Assembly (NCBI GenBank): GCA_015499995.1
Contig: JADNRV010000172.1
Location: 1-64,000 of the forward strand
Direction of reading: 5' to 3'
DNA from: Flammula alnicola
Taxonomy: Eukaryota > Basidiomycota > Agaricomycetes > Agaricales > Strophariaceae
Length of the DNA stretch: 64,000 nucleotides
The notes beneath the pieces were generated by a model that was given only the letters and a program-made list of their open reading frames with translations, was not told the DNA's origin and did no database searches. Shown piece by piece: positions 12,542 through 22,614 of the stretch; position 1 is the first letter of the stretch; each line of letters opens with the position of its first letter. A program made the translations under genes and the position numbers.

Positions 12542-15500
12542 TGGAATCAACTGTGATCCCATCCACTTCCGACATTCATCCCCTCTTCGTTTAAGACGAT
12601 GTATACCCGGTTACCCTCATACCCCACGCGCGAGTGCATTCCAACGCTCGTCGCTGTATCCCTAGATGGCCTTGTAAAAACTCCCTGGCTTCCTCACTGT
12701 ACATTTAATCATTCAACCCCATACATATACTCGCAATGTACAGTACCTTACACGCCATTGGTCGCGATTTACACGATGCTATATATTCATATTTCATATA
12801 CGCGAAATTTCACTCGCCTCCAGGCTCCCAACTTTACAGACTTTGGCCCTGGATGGAAGCAGTGCTTGGTCCGATATTCCGAAGCGACCCAAATGGTGTT
12901 GCCTTGCGTTCCTGAGTCAGTTTCACCGCCACATCAGTTCTCACGCATAATCGATCAAACTCTGTTAGCTTCCCTTTCATTGCCCTTTCAGATCTTTCAG
13001 GCTGCTACATAAGTAACATAACGGATCGTCATACGTACACAAATCTCCAAATATATCAGCTCACGCCATTGCCTTTACCCAGAGAAGCTCTTGATTTCCA
13101 CGTACACGTCGGAGAGTAGATTCGACCCGAATTTCAGTTACAATACATACGGGCATCTCTACGATTGCTCTGACCGTCTCGCACTACCTCGAGTTTCCCT
13201 AATTATAAGTCACAGCTGTGGACAAGGTCGTCTGTATCTGTCAAGGTCGGCCATAATTGTTCAGCGGCGATTGCTTCTTAGGCATAGCCAACTCTCACAG
13301 TATCCGGTAGGCCTGATTCTACTATAGAGACGGACTTAAATAACATGTTTGCTGGGGCTGAAGTTGCTAAACCGAATGCAATTTACCAATGACATCATCA
13401 GTAGGTACACGAGGTCCGATCATGGGTCCTTCAGTAATTCTATAAATGAAGTCATGACAGACACCGCCGCCGCCCTGTACAAAGGATGATTATTTGTTCC
13501 TCTGCTGTAAGTATCTCCTCTGGAAATGAACGTTGGACTTCTCCAAAAGTTACAGAGACCATCAATCCATACTTAGTACAGTATATATAGCTTATCTCAT
13601 CCCGAGGTAACTTACTTTAAGCGCTTAATTGCATTCGAATTTATGTAATGACGGTGTACGTACTCGACGCTGACATCGCATATGCCTCTTAAATCAATGT
13701 CGCAATCTCATCACACAGTAGGTCAATGATACGATTTAAGACAATACATGTAGTAAGGCTTCTCGGAATTCCTGATCCCGACCCCAAAATTTACTCCTCA
13801 TATACGGGAAGATTGAGCGTTTGAAGATCCGTGGCCCACCATTAGGATCTCGATATCATCGAGAATGCGATTCCGTCATCTGGGCGATCTTCTGATTGTT
13901 AAGGACAAGCATAGTCTTGTGCCAGGCTTGTGTCCTCCATGCTTTTACCTTTACATTCTGGGGGCAATTTTATTGATCGTTATCGATGCGCCTTGAAGTG
14001 GGACATTCACCCAGATATCAACGACAACTTCGACCGAATAGGAAGGCGACTAAAAAGCTTTGCTTTCCGTGAATTGTTCCTTGTAGCGCGCAAGGATGAC
14101 GGACTGATAGGCGGCAGAGTCAATGGTCAAGTGATGATTCTGTCAGAATAAGGCTAGCGGTCATCAGGTCCTCATTGTGGGTGACTAATGTTAGTCTTTC
14201 ATATCTTCGACATGTTCAGCTCCGCCAGCGTGACCTTGCTCTCAATGGGATCGAAGAAAGCAAAGAGAACCAAATAACCCGATGGAAATGATCTTTGTGG
14301 CCTATGAAGCCCTTATCTCTGACATGATAAGATGAAAAGTTGGATCTCATGGACGAATGTCTGTCTGGGGCATGGCGCCGGCAAGATCGCGAGAGTTTTG
14401 CTTGCACAGTGGGCCCTTTCCTGCCAATGAGACTTGAAAGAGTTTGTGAGTCAGGCAACGCCTGCAAATGTTCTCCTCCTTCGAACTGCCCGGGTAATGA
14501 GAGGTCTAGAGCTGCCCTCGTCCCCCTATGGATAATAAAGCAATAACGGCAGGATATCGCGAGGTCATGCAAAGCGTATTCCGGCTGCTAAACGAATCAA
14601 CGCGGCCACTCCGCTCCAAAAGGGGGTAAAACCGTCTGACCTTCAAATGTCGGATTTCGCCGTTTTATAAACATCAGACTCCCTTTCATTGTCCCCACTT
14701 TCATCGCATTCGAGCCTCCCATCACCTTTTTGTGCCACCCGAGCGAGCATTGGCAGACAAATTATCGCGTATTCGCCGCAGCCGCTCATAAAAGCCTCTA
14801 CCACAAGTAAGTTCCCTTGGCTGTATCTCTCCTCTTAATTGCCTCTGTAGTCGCTGACTTTCTGAATAGAACATATAAATGTTTTCTGCATGTTCCGCCC
14901 TGCCCAAGACGCCACGCTTGCGCTCTGTTCCTCTTCCTCCCGTAGACGAAGATAACAACGATCGAGAGTTCATCGTACACGCAATGAGGCCGACAGAAAT
15001 CCTCCCCGATATGTTTAATTTGTTCGGGAAATTGACAGTGTCCAGAGCCACTTATACAAGTAACGTCGAGGGTTTGTCTTCTCGATTCAGTTCCTTCTCT
15101 TTGGAATCGGCGGGTAGCAAGGCGATGCGAAATTCCCTTCTCCAGCGCGTGCTGCCGCATTCACCTGCATTTTCTTCCTCCCCAGGCAGGAATGGGCGCG
15201 GCAGTCACCTTTTGGAGTAGCCCTTCGTGATGTGGCCACGCTCCCTCGCGTTCTTAACCGGGATATTCATCTCCACGATTTTCTTTAAACTCCCATTCCT
15301 CATCCTCACCGGACGATCTTATCTACGCCGCATTCTATTGTACACTGGATACATAGTGCCACTGCCCGTAGACTGTAGCTGTACCCGAGGACACACACCT
15401 CGCCATTCATACCCCTCCACTCCACTACCCATTCATCCATCACTTATACCCATTGCTATCCATATGCACGTCGCTCAAGTTAAATGTAGTGTACATTATA

Positions 15501-16551
15501 CTGTGTCTGCTTTCTTCGCTTACTTTGTTGTTTTGCAAATCGATCTTAGTCTCTTTTTTTCAGTCCATGGAAGGATATCACTGTTCTATATTTTGCCACG
15601 ACGGACGCGCGGGAGGATGCCCAGAAAATGGATGCCCAGTTATTGGAGTTGGAATGCCGAGCTATACCCAAGGAAGTTTGGCGATCTATGAGATAAAAAA
15701 GATAATTTATACTTCATCCGCTTTGAAATCGAACCAACGAGTAGATGTTTTGATTTCAACAATCCGCCAATCAGTCATGTAGTGAGCAGCAATTCATGCT
15801 GTATATTATTATCAGCCTAAGTGCTTCTGCAACTCGTTCCGATTTCCCGAGTCATTACTCTACCAGCCATCATCGCTATGGCTCGAGAACAAAATTACGT
15901 GGGAGATATCAGGTGTTCAGCGACTCGATGAAGACCGAGGAACAAAGCGGTACAAAGTTGTTGAACTTACTCTGAGAGCCCACCGGCTAGGACATTGATT
16001 GACAACTGATGAATATGCCCGGCCGGACTGCATGAACAGAAAAGGCTCAGTCGCCCGGTGACTGAAGGTGGTCAGGGAACATCGCCGTGACGTCAAACGC
16101 GTGCGTGCTTCGTTGACGTTGACAGACGTTGACATTGACAGACGGCTATGTAATGCGTCAATGTCGGGAAAGTAAGCAAGGGACAGATATCAGATATATA
16201 TCCATTGTGAACAGCCCTTCTTTGTCTGTCGAATGACCGTGACGGTGGAGTGGTAAATGGGGTGATCCATAGATAAACGAGATCTTATGGTGGGCCTGCT
16301 CCTGCTAAGCCTGAGACCGCCGAAATGTCCGTTTTGGTACAACTACATAAAGTTCCCAATCTCAAGAATAAACCCCTCCACCCGCTTTCTCCCCACATTG
16401 TGCACATCCCCAGCTAGCGCACACGAGAATCTGGCTGCTAATATCCACGACAATCAAAAGTCAGTTCCGCGTACATGTCGAGTATACAGACGTGAGACTG
16501 ATTAATCACCCTGTGACTCTAGCCACCCATTCAGAACATAAGACGCTCACA
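12542..16551. other. Four-kilobase gene-poor spacer
   Basis: This is the largest gap in the DUF6699 array. The part to about 13,000 follows copy 4 and is probably 3' sequence. One small candidate ORF at 14879 is listed separately. The other frames (for example 15227-15691, hydrophobic and irregular) look like chance translations. No terminal inverted repeats or tandem repeats stood out. Confidence 0.4.
14879..15220 (+). CDS. Candidate small hypothetical protein
   Basis: Open frame of 113 residues starting MFSACSALPKTPRL, with an acidic stretch DEDNNDREF and the segment RPTEILPDMFNLF, then a Ser/Arg-rich tail. The middle part reads like protein (balanced acidic and hydrophobic residues). Just upstream, a frame with ERALADKLSRIRRSRS is followed by a GTAAGT donor-like site, so a two-exon gene is conceivable. 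No family is recognised. It may equally be a chance frame; transcript data would decide. Confidence 0.22.
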   Translation: MFSACSALPKTPRLRSVPLPPVDEDNNDREFIVHAMRPTEILPDMFNLFGKLTVSRATYTSNVEGLSSRFSSFSLESAGSKAMRNSLLQRVLPHSPAFSSSPGRNGRGSHLLE

Positions 16552-17190
16552 ATGTCAAGAGGGCATTTTCCCGTTTCGCCGCATTCGAGTAGGGTAGACC
16601 AGCAAACAGCTCTCGGAACTGGAAATCGGGACACTCCCAGCCGTAATCGTCAAAAACCCATTCCACTACCAGTACTAGCGGACGTTCCAATTATCATTCA
16701 TCCCCTCCTGGCGTACTCCCATTCCATGTTGCCGATTAAATACGACCTCATAACACCACCCGCAACAGCGCTTCTAGAGCCGTCCATGAGATCCCAGCCA
16801 GCCTTCCTGCGCTGGAGATATCACGCAGCGATGGAACCCAGCACAATTGGATCAATAACAATTAGGATCATGGAATTCGACAAGCCTGTCGTTGTTCTTC
16901 CATCTGGATTGGATACGAACATAGTCACGATCGAGGATGTATTAAATTCCGTGTATTATGCCACGAACACAGGCGCCAGAGAGGCACATTACGACGGCAT
17001 ATTGGACGACCCATTCCAACTCTGGAGCCAGCAGCAAGTTCCGGTGCAAGGCCAGGGCGTAAGACGCTGTAGACTCTGTGGCCGCGGGTCGTTGGATTGC
17101 AGACAAGGTCACTGGTGGGGAGGGCTATATGCAAGCCGAGATGAAAGAGATGTTTGGATACTCCACATAGGCCGAGAGGATCGTCAATAA
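16552..17190 (+). CDS. DUF6699-like protein, array copy 5 (subfamily B)
   Basis: Single-exon frame. I choose the ATG at 16552, not the in-frame ATG at 16492. It gives the start MSRGHFPVSPHSS, which aligns with the start of copies 6 and 7, and it follows CTCACA, a reasonable initiation context. The protein has 212 residues. Shared subfamily B blocks are PIPLPVLADVPIIIHPLLAY, an IKYDLITPP segment, AMEPSTIGSITIRI, NIVTIEDVLNSVYYA, and the ending GGLYASRDERDVWILHIGR. The ITI/VTIEDVL pattern and the closing W-x-L-H are the same as in copies 1-4, so this is a second branch of the same family. It also has a CRLCGRGSLDC segment with three cysteines, not seen in copies 6 or 7. Function is unknown. Confidence 0.77.
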   Translation: MSRGHFPVSPHSSRVDQQTALGTGNRDTPSRNRQKPIPLPVLADVPIIIHPLLAYSHSMLPIKYDLITPPATALLEPSMRSQPAFLRWRYHAAMEPSTIGSITIRIMEFDKPVVVLPSGLDTNIVTIEDVLNSVYYATNTGAREAHYDGILDDPFQLWSQQQVPVQGQGVRRCRLCGRGSLDCRQGHWWGGLYASRDERDVWILHIGREDRQ

Positions 17191-18943
17191 AATCCCAATT
17201 CCTGTCCAGTACAATGCAAACGCAGTGTAGTATCCCTTTCAAATTAATAGCGCAATTGAGTTGTGCAAATAGGTTCGGCTAAAGCGGATGTCGTTCTCCC
17301 CCTTTCCAGGTGTTAACACGGATGTCACGATTAAAATATCCAGGAAGAAATGCTTTTCGGAAGGTGGTGAAAACAGCCATTATCGTCCAAGTACTCCTGT
17401 AGATGCGGTGAGTGTCAGGACAAGATGCAAGGAAGTGACTCCCATCAGTCACAAGTTGATGCGCTGAGGCAATCGATATATTGTTGCGATCAAACCTTAA
17501 CCTCCGGCGCTCATTGCCGAAAACCATCCTGCTCCTCCCATGCCCTTATTCTTGACAAAGGACATGTATAAATACATTAGAATGATAATCCAGTGAATTT
17601 ATACATTTTAAATGGGATTCTTTCCTTTGCGGTGGACAGGCGGTGGACCAAACTCATTGCCGAACATTCGGCGCAGCGGCGTGTGAGTGATATGACATAA
17701 TCACATCATCTGAACTTAAAAGTGAACAGCCTTAGACGCCCAAGACCCGAGTTATGAAGGTTATGAGCGATGTCTGTCATGATTCTGAATATCTTCAAAC
17801 GAAAGCAGGATTGTGTATTTTACGTTACCGGTAGAAAGAGTACCCACTTGCCCATGTACCCGTTTTTACATGCCACTCAAGTTTCGAATTGTCAGGTCGG
17901 CGCCACGGTGGTGGCCAAGATGTGGCTATTTTACCCAGAATGATCACTTTTCGCATAGAGTTATAAAACCTCGTTGTATTAATGGGACACTATCACCACG
18001 GTTGATATGTATCACAGAATTTCTCCCCTTCTTCGTTTGTAAACCTACATGCATATTAGTTTTACCTGAGGCAAAGAGCGGGCATATCGGATCACTAGTA
18101 CTGCTACTGTACCAGAGAATGCGCGAGCTTTAGCCCTGCGACAATCAAAGAGTCAATGCATATCGCAGTGAGGCATCCAGTTATCAGACGCGAAGGTATG
18201 TACTGAATCAGTGTATCGGGAAGCCAGGTAGTCCGAGTCCGAGAAGAGTTGCGATTGGGAACAAGTATCAGTTCACGAAGTACTATGACAGATGATATAT
18301 ATATTTCAACAGTCCGTTCGAAGGTTAACGGTGTTTGTTCTCTCCCATGAGCAAGCCCCGAAGCAAGGGGGGGACCTGACCTCTAATAGTGAGCTTAGTC
18401 TACATAAAGCTGAAATGTGATTGGGCATTGGGTGTTAGAGATTGTGATTAGAGTTCTGGGGCGAGCAAACGCGATTTGGTAAGAAGTGCGAATTACCGAA
18501 CCGGCTCGCTTGTTTGGTCAGTGCTCCCCGGATTGCGACGACCCGGAAGTTGTGACTAAACTATAGCAAATGCGGTAAGGCAAGGGCACAAGGCCCCGGA
18601 CTCAGAAGGGTACAGCGATTAGTGACATGTGAACGTCGTGAACCAATGTATAGTGAATAAATTGGAGGGTCAAGCTGGCTCGCTTGATATTCAAGAATCA
18701 ATACATCCGACCCGACAGAAATAATAGCTCTCATACTCAAAGAAACGCTCAAAAGCCTGTCCCTTTTTCTCCCAGTCCCCCCCACCAGCATACAGAGATG
18801 CCCATCTTCTTCCCTAAGTCTAGCTCGCACTACCAACAAGGCCAGGTCAACTGTAGCATTGCAAACGTAACTGGTAGGTGACACGGGTCTATGCTCAGTG
18901 ATGCTGGAAGATTAACGGGACGGCTTGAACAACGTCAGCTACA
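17191..18943. other. Intergenic spacer between copies 5 and 6
   Basis: No gene is supportable. The frames at 17279-17527 and 17813-18133 show no domain. The last 200 bp is the presumed upstream region of copy 6. Confidence 0.4.
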
Positions 18944-19759
18944 GTGTCCAGAGGGCATGACTCAACGTCGCCAGGGACTAGTCACACCATCCAACACCAC
19001 CAAGTCCTCGTCGGCAACCATCCTCACGGTCAACGAATGCATATCACTGGCATCCAAGCACGGACCACCTACGACAGCGGCGACCTATCGAGTTCAAGAA
19101 CACATCAGAGACACAGAGACGAGACACAAGAGCAAGTAACAGACCTCTTGGGTGGGAGAAGACACCTCGAACGTCCACCACCGCTCATCGTCGGTGCACC
19201 GATCCCGCTGCCGGCGTTAGCCGACGGTGCCATTTTGGTCCATCCACTGTTGGTCTATCACAGATCAGCATCGTCTATCCACTACGACCTCACCATGCCG
19301 CCCTCCACCGCGCTCCTGATGCTACCGCTGAAGGACCGTATGGCCCGTCGATACTGGGCATACCAACCAGCCATGGAGCCGAGCACGGTGGGATCCATGA
19401 CAATTAGGATAGCCGTGTTGGAAAGGCCTATCGTAGTATTCCCAGCACGATTGGACGACAGTGTGATTACTGTCATGGACGTGCTCGCCGCCGTGTACCG
19501 AGCGATACGTGCGGCCGCCATGGGGGATTACGATGAGCGTGGTGAAGAATGCATGTTGGACAGTACGGCACAGCTCGCAGCTCATCCTTTACGACACAAC
19601 GCTATCTCCACCAGTCACGACCACTGCCCCAATGTTGCCCACGTCACTGTTGCTATTCGAAAGCGCTTTGGGGGCGTCGGGTTGTGGGCGGGATTATACG
19701 CGAGCCCAACGGAGAGAGACGTTTGGATCCTTCACACCAGACAGGGCGACCATCGATAG
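18944..19759 (+). CDS. DUF6699-like protein, array copy 6, with GTG in place of the sibling ATG
   Basis: An open frame of 271 codons shares all subfamily B blocks: PIPLPALADGAILVHPLLVY, IHYDLTMPP, AMEPSTVGSMTIRI, VITVMDVLAAVYRAIR and the ending GLWAGLYASPTERDVWILHT. The triplet at 18944 is GTG. It is followed by TCCAGAGGGCAT, and the sibling gene at 16552 has ATG there followed by an almost identical TCAAGAGGGCAT. The usual start therefore appears to have been lost by one substitution. The first in-frame ATG downstream precedes HITGIQ, about 31 codons in and before the conserved domain, so a shorter protein is still possible. It could also be a recent pseudogene, but the rest of the frame is undamaged. 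Confidence 0.72.
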   Translation: MSRGHDSTSPGTSHTIQHHQVLVGNHPHGQRMHITGIQARTTYDSGDLSSSRTHQRHRDETQEQVTDLLGGRRHLERPPPLIVGAPIPLPALADGAILVHPLLVYHRSASSIHYDLTMPPSTALLMLPLKDRMARRYWAYQPAMEPSTVGSMTIRIAVLERPIVVFPARLDDSVITVMDVLAAVYRAIRAAAMGDYDERGEECMLDSTAQLAAHPLRHNAISTSHDHCPNVAHVTVAIRKRFGGVGLWAGLYASPTERDVWILHTRQGDHR

Positions 19760-20824
19760 CCTCTCCAGCTGGATTGGATGGATACCAGAGAGACGTCAAG
19801 GCTTCACCAGTTCCTGTGTGTGGGCAGGGTGGTGGTCGCAGATAGTGGATAGATGTGCATATAGGACATTGTGGCAGTCGGAGGGCACGTTCATGATGCT
19901 CCTGGAGTGGTCAATGTCGACGCCGCCATCTTGAAGGAATATGTCGGGAAACCCTGTAACAGAGATATCGACGTGGTTGGACATAAATTTACGATGTAGG
20001 AACAAGATTTCAGACCTGTATGAACATATGTATCTTTATATGCTTGGGACGCAGATAAAAACTTCATGGTTGAGCTACGGATGTCGAGAACGATGTTGAG
20101 AAACCAAAGAGTCAGCGCAGCTCAACAACCCATGCCGTAGAGCAAATAAACCCATACAAGCGCCGGCCAACACTCGTGCTCAATGCCAGAGTCAATTGAT
20201 GTTGTCATTGTTTACTCACGCTCTTATGAGTTGCCTTGTGCCCTCTCAGCCCACCCGTCCTGTTCCTCAGAGTGCTATCTTACCCAGTCATCCGATAGGT
20301 ACCGGGGTCCCAGCTATTATATTCTGAATGCAGTTCAATGTTTGCTTGATTGTTAGGATGCGTTATAAAGTACTCATTGCGCACTTGGGTATTCTTAGCA
20401 ATCGCATAACGGCAGAGTAATAAGGAAATATCCTCCTCTTTGGAGGGACATGAGCTTCGCCAGTTAGTCATCTCTTCGGTTTTTGAAAGCGCTACGTTAC
20501 CTATTGCTTGTCAGGTTGATGTTTGCCGCCCATGTGGCTTACCATGTAGATGCTTGGAGGCGTCATCTATCCATCACAGTGTCAGTGGCGATAACGCTCC
20601 ACCTCAGTCATTCCAAGTCATCCCGATTATGCCCGCTAACTTGTACTTAATCTACCACTGGCTCGGCGGACGAGCCCAGGTAATGGATCCCACCTTCCAA
20701 GCGAGGCTTTGCAGTAAAATAACTCTCCACATGTCAACATGTTAACAAAGTCGACAAAGTTTGCGCTTGCGATACCACATGCCGACCAGCCGTGATTGAG
20801 TGAGGTGTTTTACCAAAGTTGCTG

Positions 20825-21322
20825 TCACTCCATCAAGAAAGGATGTTCTCCAGATTTTCTATTGCTCGTCTTGGTCTTGTGGCCTTGGTGTATTGCTTTT
20901 TTGGAATGCCGCGGTCCATCCTGACGCGGCTTCTCCGCAGGAGTGCCAGGTAGATCGTTCTTGGCGTGAGGACCTTTGTTGACATATTCGTTCCGGCGCC
21001 AGCCCTGCCAAATGCTGGGTGGCATACGAGTGCCAGCAAATTGGGTTGGTACTATCCGGCTTGCCAGGGGACTAAAGATTTCTTGATTGATATTATGGGG
21101 AGGAATGCGACCGTCAACTTCTAAAATTTGCTTACCACTGGCTCGAAACTGCACGCGGACGGCGCAGGATTTTGATATCCTTGGATCAGTACGTTTTCTC
21201 GGCTTGCTTGCGCGTTCCCGATGTGCAAGGTGCTGCCACTGTATCCCCCCCCCCCCTCCAGGACCGCGGAATTTAGTCACTCTTTGCAATGTTAGGTCAG
21301 CCAAATCTTTTTCCAAGAACAA
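20825..21322 (-). CDS. Orphan ORF, unknown, possibly a mobile-element remnant
   Basis: A 165-codon frame on the minus strand, rich in Lys, Arg and Gly. The second half (MPPSIWQGWRRNEYVNKGP and on to a basic tail with HQGHKTKTSNRKSGEHP) reads like protein, not random translation. The N-terminal part crosses the C12 homopolymer, translated as a glycine run, and is less convincing. I recognise no family. It could be a fragment of an old retroelement or of an unidentified gene, or chance. Confidence 0.2.
   Translation of the reverse strand: MFLEKDLADLTLQRVTKFRGPGGGGGIQWQHLAHRERASKPRKRTDPRISKSCAVRVQFRASGKQILEVDGRIPPHNINQEIFSPLASRIVPTQFAGTRMPPSIWQGWRRNEYVNKGPHAKNDLPGTPAEKPRQDGPRHSKKAIHQGHKTKTSNRKSGEHPFLME
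21245..21256. repeat. Poly-C tract, 12 bases
   Basis: Twelve consecutive cytosines read directly from the sequence. Such homopolymers are prone to length error in sequencing and in replication. The minus-strand frame crossing it should therefore be treated with caution. Confidence 0.9.
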
Positions 21323-21861
21323 AAGTGATAGCCTATACCAATATGATATCCCCAGGGGATGCGCGATTTTCTCTATTTATATGCACATCGACCTCTGGGC
21401 GGCATGGACCACGGCAACGCTGATCACATTTGTGGTCCAGGGACCACGGAGTCATTGACATGCACGGTGCTATTAGTATTTTGGCGCTCAGACATCATTT
21501 CTTGTCGATCTTGCCACAGACTACCACCTTAACGGCATCACATAAAGAGAGCTGCGAAGTAAACCAGCCCGGTGATATATCCATGAAGAGATCCGAAGCC
21601 GAGACTGCAGCCCAGCCATCAAGTGCTTTCAAGCTTTAAGAGACTCAAGAAGCTTCGAATCTCTGCCCAAACGCTCCGCCCCTTTCCCCCAACTACTTAA
21701 TACGCCCAGCGATATCATCCGCTTGCTTGAGTCCACGACCGGTGCGGGCTCGGAATCAAAGCAACACCCACCGAAGTAATGAGCTCACTACTTGTGAGAC
21801 GACTCGAGACTGATACGCCTGCAGACAAACAGGGCCAGTCAACACTCTGGAGCGCGGCACA

Positions 21862-22614
21862 ATGGCCCCGGGACACTATATCTCGCCTACACGCTCAAAT
21901 TGTGCACCATATCAACGGCGCAACGCCGACACGGAGGTCACCAGCACGTACTATCCATTGTCAAGCCGATGGATTACTGAGAGCTATGATGCCTCACTTC
22001 AAGTAGCGGACGCATGGGTATATAAAGACCACCACCAACCCCCTCCTCAACTTGTTCGCCAGACGTTAATCCCATTGCCACCATTAGCCGACGTTCCTAT
22101 TTTAATTCATCCGCTCATCGCGTATTCACGTTCCGCCCCACCAATAGGATACGACCTCTCCATGGCGCCCTCAAACGCGTCCCTTTCCCCTTTGATTATG
22201 ACAGAAACCAATGAACGGCTTTGGAGGCATCAGCCAGCCATGGAACCTAGAACGGTCGGATCTATTACAATCAGAGCGCCTCGATTGGACAGACCCATCG
22301 TTGTGTTCCCGGCCACTTTGCACACCAATGTTGTCATGGTCGAGAACGTTCTCGACGCCGTGTATTCCTCCATACGCGCCCAATGTACCGCGGACTTATA
22401 CCGACCCGGGAATAACACAGCCCTCGCAATGCGAAGGAGGACTCTCAATGAGGATCGATACAGCCGCAGTCGCACGCCTTCTAGCGTTGACGATCCACTG
22501 ACCAAAGCCATTCGGAGGTATCTCGGAGGGTATTGCATCTGGGCGGGGCTATACCCAAGTTCAGATGAGAGAGACGTCTGGATTCTACACACAAGACGAG
22601 AAGATAATTGGTGA
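21862..22614 (+). CDS. DUF6699-like protein, array copy 7 (subfamily B)
   Basis: Single-exon frame of 250 residues with a true ATG in the context GGCACAATGG. The start MAPGHYISPTRSN aligns with MSRGHFPVS of copy 5. The conserved blocks are LIPLPPLADVPILIHPLIAY, IGYDLSMAPS, AMEPRTVGSITIRAP, NVVMVENVLDAVYSSIR and the ending YCIWAGLYPSSDERDVWILH followed by TRREDNW. Copies 5, 6 and 7 are clearly more similar to each other than to copies 1-4, pointing to recent tandem duplication on the plus strand. No targeting signal is visible. It is the last copy before the metacaspase-like array, about 3 kb away. Function is unknown. Confidence 0.8.
   Translation: MAPGHYISPTRSNCAPYQRRNADTEVTSTYYPLSSRWITESYDASLQVADAWVYKDHHQPPPQLVRQTLIPLPPLADVPILIHPLIAYSRSAPPIGYDLSMAPSNASLSPLIMTETNERLWRHQPAMEPRTVGSITIRAPRLDRPIVVFPATLHTNVVMVENVLDAVYSSIRAQCTADLYRPGNNTALAMRRRTLNEDRYSRSRTPSSVDDPLTKAIRRYLGGYCIWAGLYPSSDERDVWILHTRREDNW

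Larger units (their letters stand above)
19760..21861. other. Intergenic spacer between copies 6 and 7
   Basis: Mostly without interpretable content. A minus-strand open frame and a C12 tract inside it are listed separately. The last 100 bp before 21862 carries a TACTTAATACGCCC stretch and should include the promoter of copy 7. Confidence 0.4.

Noticed and set aside
15227..15691. 154-codon plus-strand frame with hydrophobic stretches
   Set aside because: Looks like chance translation: Tyr, His and Ser repeats without helix periodicity, an overlapping equally long frame, and no family match.
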